From assembly GCA_947034895.1 (NCBI GenBank), contig OX344761.1, forward strand, positions 77,375,839 through 77,439,838: 64,000 nucleotides of DNA, written 5' to 3'. How positions within the stretch are numbered: the first letter of the stretch is position 1; each line of letters opens with the position of its first letter. The position numbers were made by a program, and so were the translations under genes. Shown piece after piece: positions 37,958 to 49,500 of this stretch. Origin of the DNA: Rhytidiadelphus loreus. Lineage: Eukaryota > Streptophyta > Bryopsida > Hypnales > Hylocomiaceae. A model generated the notes under the pieces. It searched no databases, had not been told where the DNA came from, and was given only the letters and a program-made list of their open reading frames with translations.

Positions 37958-38867
37958 CACTATTTTAACTAAATTATTGAAGAGTGAAATGTCTATATAC
38001 TTGTAGTACTATTTGATTTCAAATTTTACATATTTGTAATGATGCCACAATGTACTATTAAAAAAATCTTGAGTAAGGAATGGGGTGACAAAATTTTAGG
38101 ACAAGTTTGTGTAATAGGGTGTAATAGGTGAAAGGAACTCACTTTGTTTTTAAAACTTGAAATAGTTAGAAAAATAAATTATGATTGGAAGAATGTATTA
38201 GTCTATATTTCCTTCTTCACTGTTGAAATTGGTGCATCCAGTTTGGAAAATCTAGATTATAAAGGAATTGGGATGATTCCAAAAATTTGTGAAGATGTTA
38301 CAAAAGTTACGGCAATAACATCTTTTGTTGGATTTCAAGAAATGAAGTGCATATATTTTTTAATACATTACATGAGATTTAACTGCTCAACAAGGCCGTC
38401 AGTTCCCCACAGTTCCTAGACCACGTGAACTCAGTGACAATAGCAGTTTTATGTGACAGAGCAACTACCACGTTAGATAATAATATTTTTTAATTATTTT
38501 TTATTCTAATCAACAATGTAATGGTTGTCAAATATTTGTTGGCTTTGACTTTGGAGGGCTCAATATTTAAGTCATAGTTGGAAAAAGAACTTGAAAAAAC
38601 TAATCATGATATTACTTTATTTTTTTAGCAATAGTTACATATGAATAGAAAATGATTTTTGAAGCCCGCAGCTACATTGTCATAGATTGATACCAAAGTC
38701 CCATATATGTGCCAAGCTAGTGCCCATAAGGGCCTTTGGCACCAAGTTGTAACACTCCAACTTAATCCCAAACTTGTATGGTGCTTTAAGACCTCCTTGT
38801 TACTAATATTCGTTTAAAATCAAGGTAAAATCAATTCAATAATAGATTTATCTTCTCTCAAACTACA
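37958..38867. other. Intergenic, nothing recognised
   Basis: AT-rich DNA between the CAAATTG element and the family A MITE. The short frame at 38144-38419 has no recognisable product. Confidence 0.4.
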
Positions 38868-39153
38868 TTAGAGGGGGTTTGAGGGCAAAAACAACCCGTT
38901 TCAGGCTTGTTCCTAATGATGTTCCCGCGGTAGTAAAAGAAGACAGCGTGGTCAATTTTAAATAAATTAAATTAAATTTCTAAAATACGAAAAAAAGTTG
39001 AAAAAAAAAAGTTGTTTATTTTTATTTTTTTTAAATGATGTGGCACTGTGGCCACCACATCGGACTGAGTAGCTGGCATCGTTCCCAACACAGTCGGGAT
39101 AGATCTCAAGGCCAGGAATTCATGGGCTTCCAGAGGCCTCAAATATCTTCTAA
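38868..39153. mobile_element. MITE, family A, copy 3
   Basis: Ends TTAGAGGGGGTTTGAGG and CCTCAAATATCTTCTAA are inverted repeats with mismatches. The interior has GTTTCAGGCTTGTTCC, an A/T-rich middle and GATGTGGCA, like copies 1 and 2. Confidence 0.72.
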
Positions 39154-40871
39154 TGTGGAATCATTCAATTACTACAAAATTTTAGGATATTATCACACAT
39201 TTTAAAATGAATTTACACACTTTGAGATTAATAGTTTATATTTCATCCATACTTCACATGTTTCATCCAAGAAAATCCAAAGAAATAACTTTTTTGCTTT
39301 AATGAATATCACTACTTGCACCAACCCTTTTGTTTGGTACCATGGGGGCCAAATGGAACCATTTCAAAATAAATCTCTACTTTTTGCCAAACAAAAGTAG
39401 ACTATTTTCAACAAATTTTTTCCATTTCTATTTTAAAACGTGTATGAATATAATTCAAATGAAAAAGTGCGTGAATATAATTGAAAAACTATTTTTGTTG
39501 GTCCAAAAGATGAATGACTGTACAAATCAACAGTGCTTCACCAAATTTTGAATGATCACGCCATCCCCACACTTTCTCAAAAAGTAAAAATAAATTTTAA
39601 GAAAAAACCCTGTGATTCTGCATTGCCCAGACTAATAAATGGAATATAAAAAAATCTTGGTCCTGCTGAGTGGTCCTACTCTTGGACATTGGTCCAATGT
39701 TGAAAATGGATTCTCAAAGAAAAGTTTGGAAGAGTTTCAACCTGAAAGTTTATAATTTAATTTAAAAAAATCAATTCAATTCAATTGAGTTGAAACTTCA
39801 ACCTTTAGTTTTAGTTTGGTCAATTTTGCAGTGGAGTTCGGTGACAAATCAACAGTAAACACGTCAGTAGGCGTCCGCCAGCAAATTTCTGCCCTGAGTG
39901 GACTTACCAGTCATGATGACTCATGCAACATTCAAATTTTCAAACATCAAAATTCTGCAGGCCGGCGGTCCTTGCCACGTGTCATGTTCAAATTTGAATT
40001 ACAGTGTCACGTTCAAATTTTGAATTACAAAACTTATCCGTAGTGATTATAATAAATTACTAGTAAGAATTCTACCACCGGGAAAAGGAACTCTAGAGTT
40101 ATGCTTAAATTAAATGACATCGAGGACGGGATTTTTGTCCCTGATGGATGACAAAGAATCTTTCTATGTAGGACAAAAGTCAACACATTTTCACCCTCAA
40201 AAATTTGTGCAAAAAGGAGAGATCTTACACAATAGTTAGACTTTTAATGAATATGTATGTATGTATGCATGTATGTACGTATGTATGTGTATCAAAATAT
40301 ATATAAATAAATAAAGTAGTTGATGTCACATAGTACCAAAAGGGATGATTTCCATGGTCGTGAGCCTCTCGTTTAAGGGTTAATTGAAAATTTAATTTCT
40401 AATTGAACGTGAACAAATTATGAGAGGTTTTTTTTCAAATACAAAGAAGACATTCATTAGTACATATTTAGTTGTGAAAGGTGTAATAAAATGTTTGTAA
40501 CTTGAGAGCATACATGACAAATATATAACTACATAAGTACACGCATATTCATATGTTCTATAGAGATAAATTGACCTAAGAAAATCTCATCAAGGAAATA
40601 AGAGAAAATAAGAGCATATCCATAAAAGGTCCCTATCCAACTCCTCCAAGGGATGTTCCCAATTAGGCGGGAGCACTAATTAAAATGCATCATTTTTTTA
40701 AAGTCCTATCATCTCATGTGGTCAAATTCCAATTTTTTTTAAAAGGTGAGAAATTGATCAAGTTAGTGATGTCATGAGAATTTCAACTCAAGTCATTTTG
40801 TAAATCTCGTGAATTTTTAAAGTTGAAAGCTTAAATATTTTTTAAATGACAACTTTGAAGTTTGTAAATGC
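39154..40871. other. Intergenic with a (TATG)n tract
   Basis: No gene recognised. A tetranucleotide tract (ATGTATGTATGTATGCATGT and similar) lies at about 40250-40292. Repeated GTTCAAATTT words near 39930-40020 may be the remains of a decayed element. Confidence 0.45.
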
Positions 40872-41450
40872 TTAACCCCTAAAGGACCAAGGAGTCCACC
40901 TTGGACTTTTTTAAAATTTGGGCAAGCTTTATACACTTTATAATATGGAATTTTTGCCTAAATTTTTTTAGATGGATGCTACTCATCATAATCTATGTAT
41001 GAAGCTTTGTTTGATGTCATTCTAATAGATATTACAAAATTTATAAATTTTTTTTCAATTTCAATGTCAAACCAGGTAGCAAAAAGTATATTCTAAAAAA
41101 TATCAATTATTTTTTTGAGATTTTATATATTGATACCTACTCAACAAAATTGTACCATTAAATTCCAAATAATGAAGTAAAAGTTATGAAGATTTTTATA
41201 TTGTGGGCAATGAAAGTAGAAAAAACATATAAAGTTGTCTTTCACTCTCAATTTTGAAAATTTTCAAATAAAATATAAAATATATTAATTATTTACTACA
41301 ATATTTTTACCATTGGATTGACAATTATAAAATTCTTCCAAAAGTTATTAGCATATTAGTTATATCTTTCATTTAGTAACACCTATAAATGAATATGAAT
41401 TTTTTTTGGTTATATATAAATATATATATTCGACCCATTTTCCAACTTAT
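40872..41450 (+). mobile_element. TTAACCCCTAAA-ended repeat, left end only
   Basis: Starts TTAACCCCTAAAGGACCAAG. The other end could not be found before the MULE-related element at 41483, so the right limit is approximate and the element may be truncated. Confidence 0.35.
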
Positions 41451-41482
41451 TGACTAAAATGCACAAGTTACATGACATACAT

Positions 41483-42047
41483 CAATGGTACTAGTATGTG
41501 AGCCTAGAAATGTGAGCCTACAAACCTTGAGCCTAAATACATAGGTATTCTATAACTATTTTATAAATAAACATCCTATAACTATGGAAGGTGCCTATAA
41601 CATAAACACCTATTATATAAATATCCTATAACCATAGAAGGTGCTTATAATATAGACACCTATAATATAAATATCTTATAACCATGGAAGGTGTTTATAA
41701 CATAAACACCTATAATATAATTAAATACTTATAATATAAATTAATATCCTATAACCATGAAAGGTGCTTATAATATAGGTACCTACAATATAGACACCTA
41801 TAATATAAATATTCCATAACCATGGAAGGTGCTTATAACATAAACACCTATAATATAATTAGGCATCTATATTGCAAACATCCTATAACTATGGAAGGTG
41901 CTTATAACATAGACACCTATAATATAATTAGGCATCTATAATGTAAACATCCTTTAATCATGGAAGGTGCTTATAACATAGGTACCTACAATATAGGCTC
42001 CTATGCTCATGGGCTTAAGATCCTAGGCTCACATAATAGCAACTGTA
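41483..42047. mobile_element. 565-bp non-autonomous relative of the large MULE
   Basis: Left end CAATGGTACTAGTATGTGAG and inverted right end TACAGTTGCTATTATGTGAG align with the large transposon's termini with the core at the same distance from the ends. Flanking TGACATACAT and GGGCAAACAT match at 7 of 10 positions, a decayed duplication. Both ends carry GTGAGCCTA words. The inside is a tandem array of about seven units of 50-70 bp, each starting ATCCTATAACCATGGAAGG, a version of the CCTATGACCGTGG block found once or twice near each end of the large element. No coding capacity. Confidence 0.72.
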
Positions 42048-42983
42048 GGGCAAACATGTTTTTTCCTAAAAATATTGAAAGACAAAACTTTACCTTTTGG
42101 AAGGATTAGAAAAGTCTAAATTTTGAAGCTTAGGCAAATTGAACTTGCAATCGGTGGGGATATTGACTCTAAAATTTTGGGACAATGTATTTGAACAAAT
42201 TAACCAAATGATCATTTGATTTTGTTAAGAAATAAATATTTTTTAACATTTTGACCTTACTTTGGAAACAAGTATTTTGAAGCAATTTCGGATCTTTAAA
42301 CATGAAAGAATTTTAGGGATTAAACTCCCATTTTTTGCCTCAAATAATTCTATAACTTCCATTGCTTGTTCTTTTAAACTTGAGGCGAAATTAAAAGATG
42401 GAGTGAGTTTTTTTATACCCTTTTCTATTCTAGAGCCTTCTTTTGGTGGTAACAAAAAATAGTGAAACAAGTGCTCTTATCTTACTCCACTCAAAAAAGA
42501 GAGAGAATGAAGACTTAGAAACCAAAAAATTTATAATCTTAGGGTCATTTTGGACTTCAATTAAATTAAAAGTTATATATATATATATATTCGTGTAGTG
42601 AACTTCTTATTTGTGGATAGGCTCTATAATATAAATTCATGTTCAATTTTGTAAGTAGGTCCCTACTCCCAAAGGCAAAATTAATTACACTAATGCAAGA
42701 AACACAACATTTTTGAGCTTCAAGGTAGTAGATCCTTCACTTTCCATAAACCCCTCATAAAAAATCTTGAATGTACCATGAATTATTCTTGTTATAGTGA
42801 CATTGTAAATACCCCCCTAGCGTCCCTTTTCAAGAATCTTATATATAGAAAATACATCATATCACCATAGTGCAAGGAGAATTAACAACTAATTAAAAAA
42901 CGAGAAGGTTCATTTGAAATGACAGTTGTAGGCAAATTATTGATTTATAGTTTGAAAGGATTACTATTCCAAGTAAAAATGCA
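42048..42983. other. Intergenic, nothing recognised
   Basis: AT-rich DNA with a short (AT)n near 42575-42592. Overlapping frames on both strands at 42243-42470 are chance opens of a palindrome-poor A/T-rich region. Confidence 0.4.
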
Positions 42984-44145
42984 ATAATCTAATATTAATA
43001 ACGAACTTTAGATTTTGAGTTCTTTAAGGTAGAGTGTAGTTAAATGACCTTTACTTGTGGAATGGACCCTATAAAAGTAGGTGAAAAAGTCACTGTGAGT
43101 TTCTTAACCCTTAAATCCCTTATACATGATTTTAAGTCATTTTTCACTTTTGGGCAGACCCTTCCTAGTGGAATATTTGTTGGATTCTTGTGAAATTTTT
43201 ATTAGAGGTGTGTTTCGCTACTAGCTTGATCCTTTGGAAATTTTAGACTAGTTCAAGTCATAGTTAAAAAGTTATGCACTAAATCCGGGACCAAATCACA
43301 TCAACTAATAATCTAATATTAATAAAGAACTTTAGATTTTGAATGCTTGAAGGTAGAAGGTAGTTAAATGTCCCTCACTCTTGGAATGACCCCTATAAAA
43401 GTGGGATAAAAAAGTCACTGTGAGTCCCTTAACCTTTTAAATCCTCAAGGCACGATTTCAAGCCATTTTTCACTTTTAGGTAGTCCCTTTCCAGTGCAAT
43501 ATTTCTTGGATTTTTGTAAATTTTTTACTAGAGGTGTGTTTCACTACTAGCTTGATGCTTAGAATTTATAGATAAATTCAAGTCGTGGTTAAACAAGTTA
43601 TGCATCAAAAAAACATTTTTCAAAGTTATTGACAGTTTGGGCAAACATAATAGATGGGTCTATTTGGGTTGAAATTTTTTATGCATACCCTCAACAAGGT
43701 TTGTTAACATAATCTCCAAAATTGAAAAGCACACATATGATTTTGACTTACAAGCCTTGTGAAATTGGACTTTGTAAGTTTTGAACATTGCTCGAAGAAG
43801 GAAAGCCCAATTTCAAAGGCTTGTAAGTCAAAATCATATGCTCATATGCTTTTCAACTTTGGGATTATATTAACAAGCTTCTTAAGGGTGTACATACAAA
43901 ATTTCTATCCAATTGGACCTATCTATCATGGTTGCTTGAAACTACCCATAACCAAAAAAATGTCTTTTTATTGCATAACTTTTTAAGTGCGACTTAGATT
44001 GGTCTAAAATTTTATAGGCATCAAGTTCACAGTGAAGTACACCTTTGGTAATAATAAAAATCAAACAAATATTGCACCAAGAAAGGTATGTTCCAAAGTA
44101 GGAAAATGGCTCGAAATTATGCCTTTGGGTTTTAATGGTTAAATG
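42984..44145. repeat. Foldback (long inverted repeat) with duplicated left arm
   Basis: 42984-43305 and 43307-43610 are direct repeats of about 320 bp (both with AATCTAATATTAATAA and GTGTTTC(G/A)CTACTAGCTTG). The second copy plus the following segment to about 43770 is then repeated in inverted orientation from about 43812 to 44140 (for example CTTACAAGCCTT versus AAGGCTTGTAAG around a 45-bp loop). Arms are diverged. No protein is encoded. Confidence 0.72.
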
Positions 44146-44293
44146 GATTTTTTTGACGTGTTGATTCATTTAAGATATATTTATGTTGAAAATAAAATAT
44201 TTGGGTTCTCAATTAGGTTTAGAGGTGTTTGTTTAAGAATTTGTCTCTTTAATAAATGATAAAGTTGGTGAACTACCCAAAAGTAAATGTTGA

Positions 44294-45248
44294 TTAACCC
44301 TTTAAATTCCTTGACTATGTTTTCACCCAAAACATTTAAAAACTGCCATTTCTAGTACAAGTACCAACTTTTAGAAGAAGAAAAAAATTAAGACACAAGT
44401 AACCATAGGATCTTGTGTTAAGCTAGTTAGAAAAGATGTGAAAATTTTCTTACAAATTTCCACCATATAGATTGCAAGATATAAACATTCAAATTCACTC
44501 AAATCATTTTTTTGGCCTTGCAAAAACAGGGTAGTTGTGCTTCACAAGCTCACTTTTCTAAGAAAAAATGTCCAAAATGGTAGTGCTTCTTTGGATTCTT
44601 TTTCTTAGACAAATTGGATACATGCTTAAAAATTTTCACATCATTTTACATTCATTTCATATTATGTGAAATGATATGCACAACATATAGGAAAAAAATA
44701 GTAAATAGAAAAAAGTAGAAAATGATTCAAAATACAAAATTGTTAAGAATTTAGTAATGGAATTGAAAAATGACAATCCCAATGGTTGCAATGTTGTAAT
44801 AAACAATCTACATCCTATGATTTTATTTTTTTCAAAAAATATTGAAAGTTGAGTAAGATAAAGGACTTCAAAGTTTATTTTCAAGTAGAGATTCCATAAT
44901 TGCCTGCAAACTAAAATTCCTCATAACTTTTGACTCATTGATAAAAATGGAATGATTCAAAGCTTTCTAAGTATATATAACTCTAGAAAACCTATTTCAA
45001 ATTTTTGTTTATGAAAAAAGTGATTTTTTAAAATTTGCCCTGACTGCCTGACTGGGAAAAAATAACATATTAGGCTATAACTTTTGACTCATATTTCCAA
45101 ATGCCATGAAATTTTGTGCATATGAAAGATATTCCTCACCCCTACATTCTATTAAAATTCAACCTAAAATATGCAAATCTTTGTTTAGAGTACCCTACCC
45201 AAAAATTCTATACAATCAAAAATTGCAGGCTGGTCCTTTAGGGGTTAA
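44294..45248 (+). mobile_element. TTAACCCCTAAA-ended repeat, copy 2
   Basis: Left end TTAACCCTTTAAATTCC, right end TCCTTTAGGGGTTAA. Interior blocks TAGGATCTTGTG, AGATTGCAAGATA, CAAAATGGTAGTGCTTCTTT and AATGGAATGATTCAAAGCTT are shared with the 55-58 kb copies. Non-coding. Confidence 0.72.
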
Positions 45249-46589
45249 TAAATTCTAGTATGTTCACTAAGGTGAATGCAAGGGGCCCATTTCAAGACCA
45301 CAGAGAGTTATGTTTCCGCCACCTCTACTGAATAGGATGTTCCTTGCTTCTTATTTGAAAAAATCATAATAATTTTGAATAACTTTTAAAAATTATGAAA
45401 CAAAGTCTCATTGTCATCATCATTTCAATTCATCTTGCAATTAAAGTTCATTTCACATTTTAATCTCCATACCAATATCCCAATAGCTCCAGTTGCTAAG
45501 TTGGACCATTTAACCACCCTCTAACTTACTTCAAATTTCTCCCAAATACTTGTCAAGCATAATAAAATGGTTCTTGAGATATGTTTGCACTTGGTGTTAA
45601 GAGTGTTGTTTCTTAGGGTCTTTGGAATGGATTTAGACCTACTTTTGGACTTGATTCACATTCAAAACAACACTTCTATTACTAAGTGTGAACATACCTT
45701 TAGGCTTATTAGCGGGACCGTCATTCCATGACCAACAACTAAAATGTAAGCATGTTAATTTACCTTTGAAACATGTTAAAGTTTGATGTGGAAAACATAA
45801 AGAAAAACTGGCCATTAGTTCAACAGAAACCATACAACTATTAATACCGAAACAACATACGGTGTGAAAGGCGAGAACCATCAATAGCAATGGGGGAGTT
45901 CCTTTATCTGGGCAATCAAGTCAATTATAAATGGCGGTGACGTAGAACGCGGTTTTGACCAGTCCCTTCACAATAAACCGCGAAAGGATGGATTGATGGA
46001 TGAATATCGTAAGGCCAATCGGAGAGGGAGATGAAACTCGTTATAAAAGGGATGAAATTCATCGATTTCCCCCACTCGCCACTCGTCATGGCCCAAAGCT
46101 CCACCAAGCCCTTTTGTCTCGCCATAGCCAACTCGCCTCCCCTTCAATCCCAATTTTCACGTTCCTTCCACTTTCTGCGAACACTTTTGGTTTCTTCGAT
46201 CCACAGGATACGCTCCGTCTCGTCTTGTTCTTTCGATCGAGGTCTCGAACGGATCTGATTTCACTTCGATATGCGTAAACCTCTGCTTCGTCGTTTGGTT
46301 GCCGAGGTTAACAATCCGAATGAGCGCCGGCGTAGTTGTAGACGGGCGTTGTAGTGTTCCTTTCTTCGATTTCGAGGTCTTCTATTCTGCGACGGGATTT
46401 TGGTGGCGTGAATGCTTGTTCTTTTGCAGGAATTGGATGATGTGGAGTGGCCAGTACATGGCGTTGAGGTTGTTGTCGATCCGGTGTAGGATGTCGTTGG
46501 TAGTGTTAAGGTAGTGATTGCGGATCGAATCTGTGCCATTAGAATCACGAGAGCATTGTCGCTTGTCTGAAAACCCCAAGCTATACCTC
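45249..46589 (+). promoter_or_regulatory. Upstream region and 5' leader of the Rab3GAP-like gene
   Basis: From about 45.9 kb the composition turns GC-richer (for example GGCCAATCGGAGAGGGAGAT near 46013), with pyrimidine-rich stretches typical of plant leaders up to the ATG at 46590. Several short upstream open frames (for example from ATG 46089) precede the chosen start. No TATA box was fixed, and a leader intron cannot be excluded. Confidence 0.4.
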
Positions 46590-49500
46590 ATGGAATTATC
46601 GCTGGTATCCAAAGCAAAATCAGGTAGGTAGTTGTTTTTGGGACACTATTTGCCGTTCTTGCTCGCACGCAGTTTCTAGTCGTGATCCACGCTGTTGTAT
46701 AGGTTAATCGGATACTGATTCTTAAGTAAAGGAAGTAGATAGCCTTCTCATTGTCGGTGATTTGGATCATTGAAGCAATATTGCACATTTTTCGAAAAAT
46801 TGCTCGTAATCCATGATTTGTACGGTTGGATTAATAATATCGCCTATCTGCCGCTTCGAAATACGTCTCAGAAGATGCGTGAGCTTGTGCAGCTTTTCTG
46901 CTATACCGACGGATTGGATCTTGTCAAATTGAGATTTAAAAATTGGTCTGTAGGAACTGAGAGAATCATGTGGACACGTATCCATGAAATTTCTATGAAG
47001 GCTTTCAAAATGGAATTGACGTGATGCCAGTGATTGTTTCCAGCGTTGCAGAATGTAGCTGCAAAAGCTGAGCGAGTACTCACAGAAATTAAGGCTGACA
47101 TCAAAGCAGACTTCGGTCACCCTACTTCTCCGGATGACATCGCCCGATTAAATGGAAGACATAATCACGGTGAGCGCGTTGAACTCGCTAATTTCTACAT
47201 GAATAATTTTACATACCTAAATCGTCTCTTTTTAATGTCGATTATTCGTATGGCATCAGGCCGAATTTTTTTGCATAATGATGAGATTAGGTGATTTAAT
47301 TTTGTATACAATCTTCGGTTGAAAAGTGAGGCCCTCTGGCTCCTGACACAGACGCAGAGTTTAATGCGGAATTCCCTTGGAGCGCCAAGAATGATAGTGA
47401 GAGACGGTACGAAGCTGAGTTCAAGAGACGCATTATGGACTTGTCTAAGGTCAGTGAAATCAGTACCATGTCTTGAAAACGGTGATAGTGCACTTAATCT
47501 GACAAGAGCTCTTTTCTCGAAATGCAGTCTGTCATTTTTCATTTTACAATTTATTTATGATTAGGTTTGTTTGGGATGGAGGCAATTTTGCTCGAATTTT
47601 TATTTGTCAGCTTATTAGAATGTAAAGTTTGTTGCAACCTATTTACCTAAGGTTTGAAATATTCTAGGGTTTAGTGTTTTTTATTGCTTGATCCGTTAAT
47701 TTGTTCTGATTCGCAGAAGCCGGAAGATTTTCTGAAGATGCCTAATGACGAGCATGAGTCTGTCGACATGCACACTGCAATGACTTCTGTTGGAAATGTC
47801 TTGGAGGTATTTCTTTTCTAACTCTGCTCCGGTCTGTTTTAGTGTTTTGTCGGAATCCATCGTCGATAAATTTAAATTTTGTCCACTGAAGTGAAGTGAA
47901 GGTTTAAGTAAGAAATGTTTCTTACCTGCTCCTTTTCATTGTTCTCACTTTCAGGTTGATGAAGTGTTGAAAGAACTCTGGTTTCAATACGTGCCAAAGG
48001 AAATGAAGGAGCTTGAGTTTTGGCGCCGGTACTTCATTGCCGTCAAACGTATACGACAGGAGGTTATTAATGCAGATTCTGACAACTCTGTTGGTAGGAG
48101 TTGGTCAAATATTGAACGCAGATTAAATTTTGGTGGCATTGGTAACGAGGTACGTTTGCTCAGTGGCATGACATTCGAAAATCTTTCATGAAGTTGTCTC
48201 AGTCTAGGTTAACCTCGTGTACATATGTTTAGTAATTTAGTGTATGGATACTACCGGTATCATGTCTTTTGAATAGAAAGCAAAACAATGATTTTAGTGA
48301 CTTTCATCTTTATTTTGTTCTTCAGAGTCTCAGGAAGGATCCTTTAGAGGAGGCGGCCTACAAGGAAGCATTCTCTGTCATCACTGTTCCCCCGTCAATG
48401 ATTGTTCGCCGCCTTGCAGCTGCCATCGAGTAAGTTAATCAGTCTTTTTCCGTCAGTATTTTGACCTACATCTGTGTAAATGCTGGGGCAAGTAACCACT
48501 GTCGTTTCTATGCAGGCATTGAAATAGGATTTTCGGTTCATAATTTCTATGTCAATAATTGTTTTCATAAACTGTGTCAATCTTATTTGCTTTGTTCCTG
48601 GTAATTATTAGGTATCTGAAAGTTGTGAGCTGCACTTCAGAGTTCAGAAATATTTCTTGTTAATTGAGCCGCGTCTTATATTAATCTCTTTTCTTTTCTT
48701 TTCGATTCAGTCACGATGTTGTTGGATTTGACGTCGCAGGGTTGGCAGATCAGTAAAGAGTATGCAAGAATTAGCAACTCAGGGAGGACGTCTTCTAGAT
48801 AGGGATGTTCTATCTAATAGTGGCGAGTGGTCGGGGATAGCGTCGAGCTTTGCTGCTATGAAACGTTTAAGCGGCGGTCGTGATAAAGAAAACAAATTAA
48901 GATTCTCAAAGAGATCCAGTCTTGGAGATTACCAGACCTTGTTGTGGTCACTTTTTGATGCAGGTATGTCGCATCGTATTCATGAGTAGTTTTGGGACTT
49001 TTAGTAGTAAGCGAAGGCAAGAGGACATTGAAGGACGTGTGTCTACCTCCTCTACAACTAGTCACTAATTCTTGGGTTCCTTAGTTATAAAATGGGTTAC
49101 GACTTAAAGCTTGCGTGCTGCAGATACTCAGCACGAAGATCGTGAAGACAAGAATTTATCAATTGTCTCTGGGCCAAAGCTGCCTGAAGAGGTTCATGGA
49201 GCCCCGCCTGAGAGCTTTGTTGCACAGCTTGCTGAAATCATGGCTGGGATAAAAACTGAGCAAGGCATGGGAGAATTCTGGCTCGAAGTGATGAAAGAGG
49301 TACTTTTAAGACTCAAGTATCAGTCACAACCATTAGACTGGACCGATTATATTGTCATGTATCCCGTGTTCCAATTATATTTCTCGAGCGTTAACCTAAA
49401 CTAGCAGCCCGACCCAGTACTTCAAATTGGGTATAGACTCTCTCTTTCTTTTCTTGATGTTTTTGTTGAGTTGCAAAGGAATTTTTGTAAACTTAACAGA

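Noticed and set aside
46000..46614. Several 60-95-codon frames upstream of the Rab3GAP-like ATG
   Set aside because: Composition-driven frames in the presumed leader and promoter on both strands, with no recognisable motifs.
48711..48739. Acceptor at 48710 for exon 7 of the Rab3GAP-like gene
   Set aside because: It leads to an in-frame stop at 48754. The acceptor at 48739 gives an open, coherent frame.
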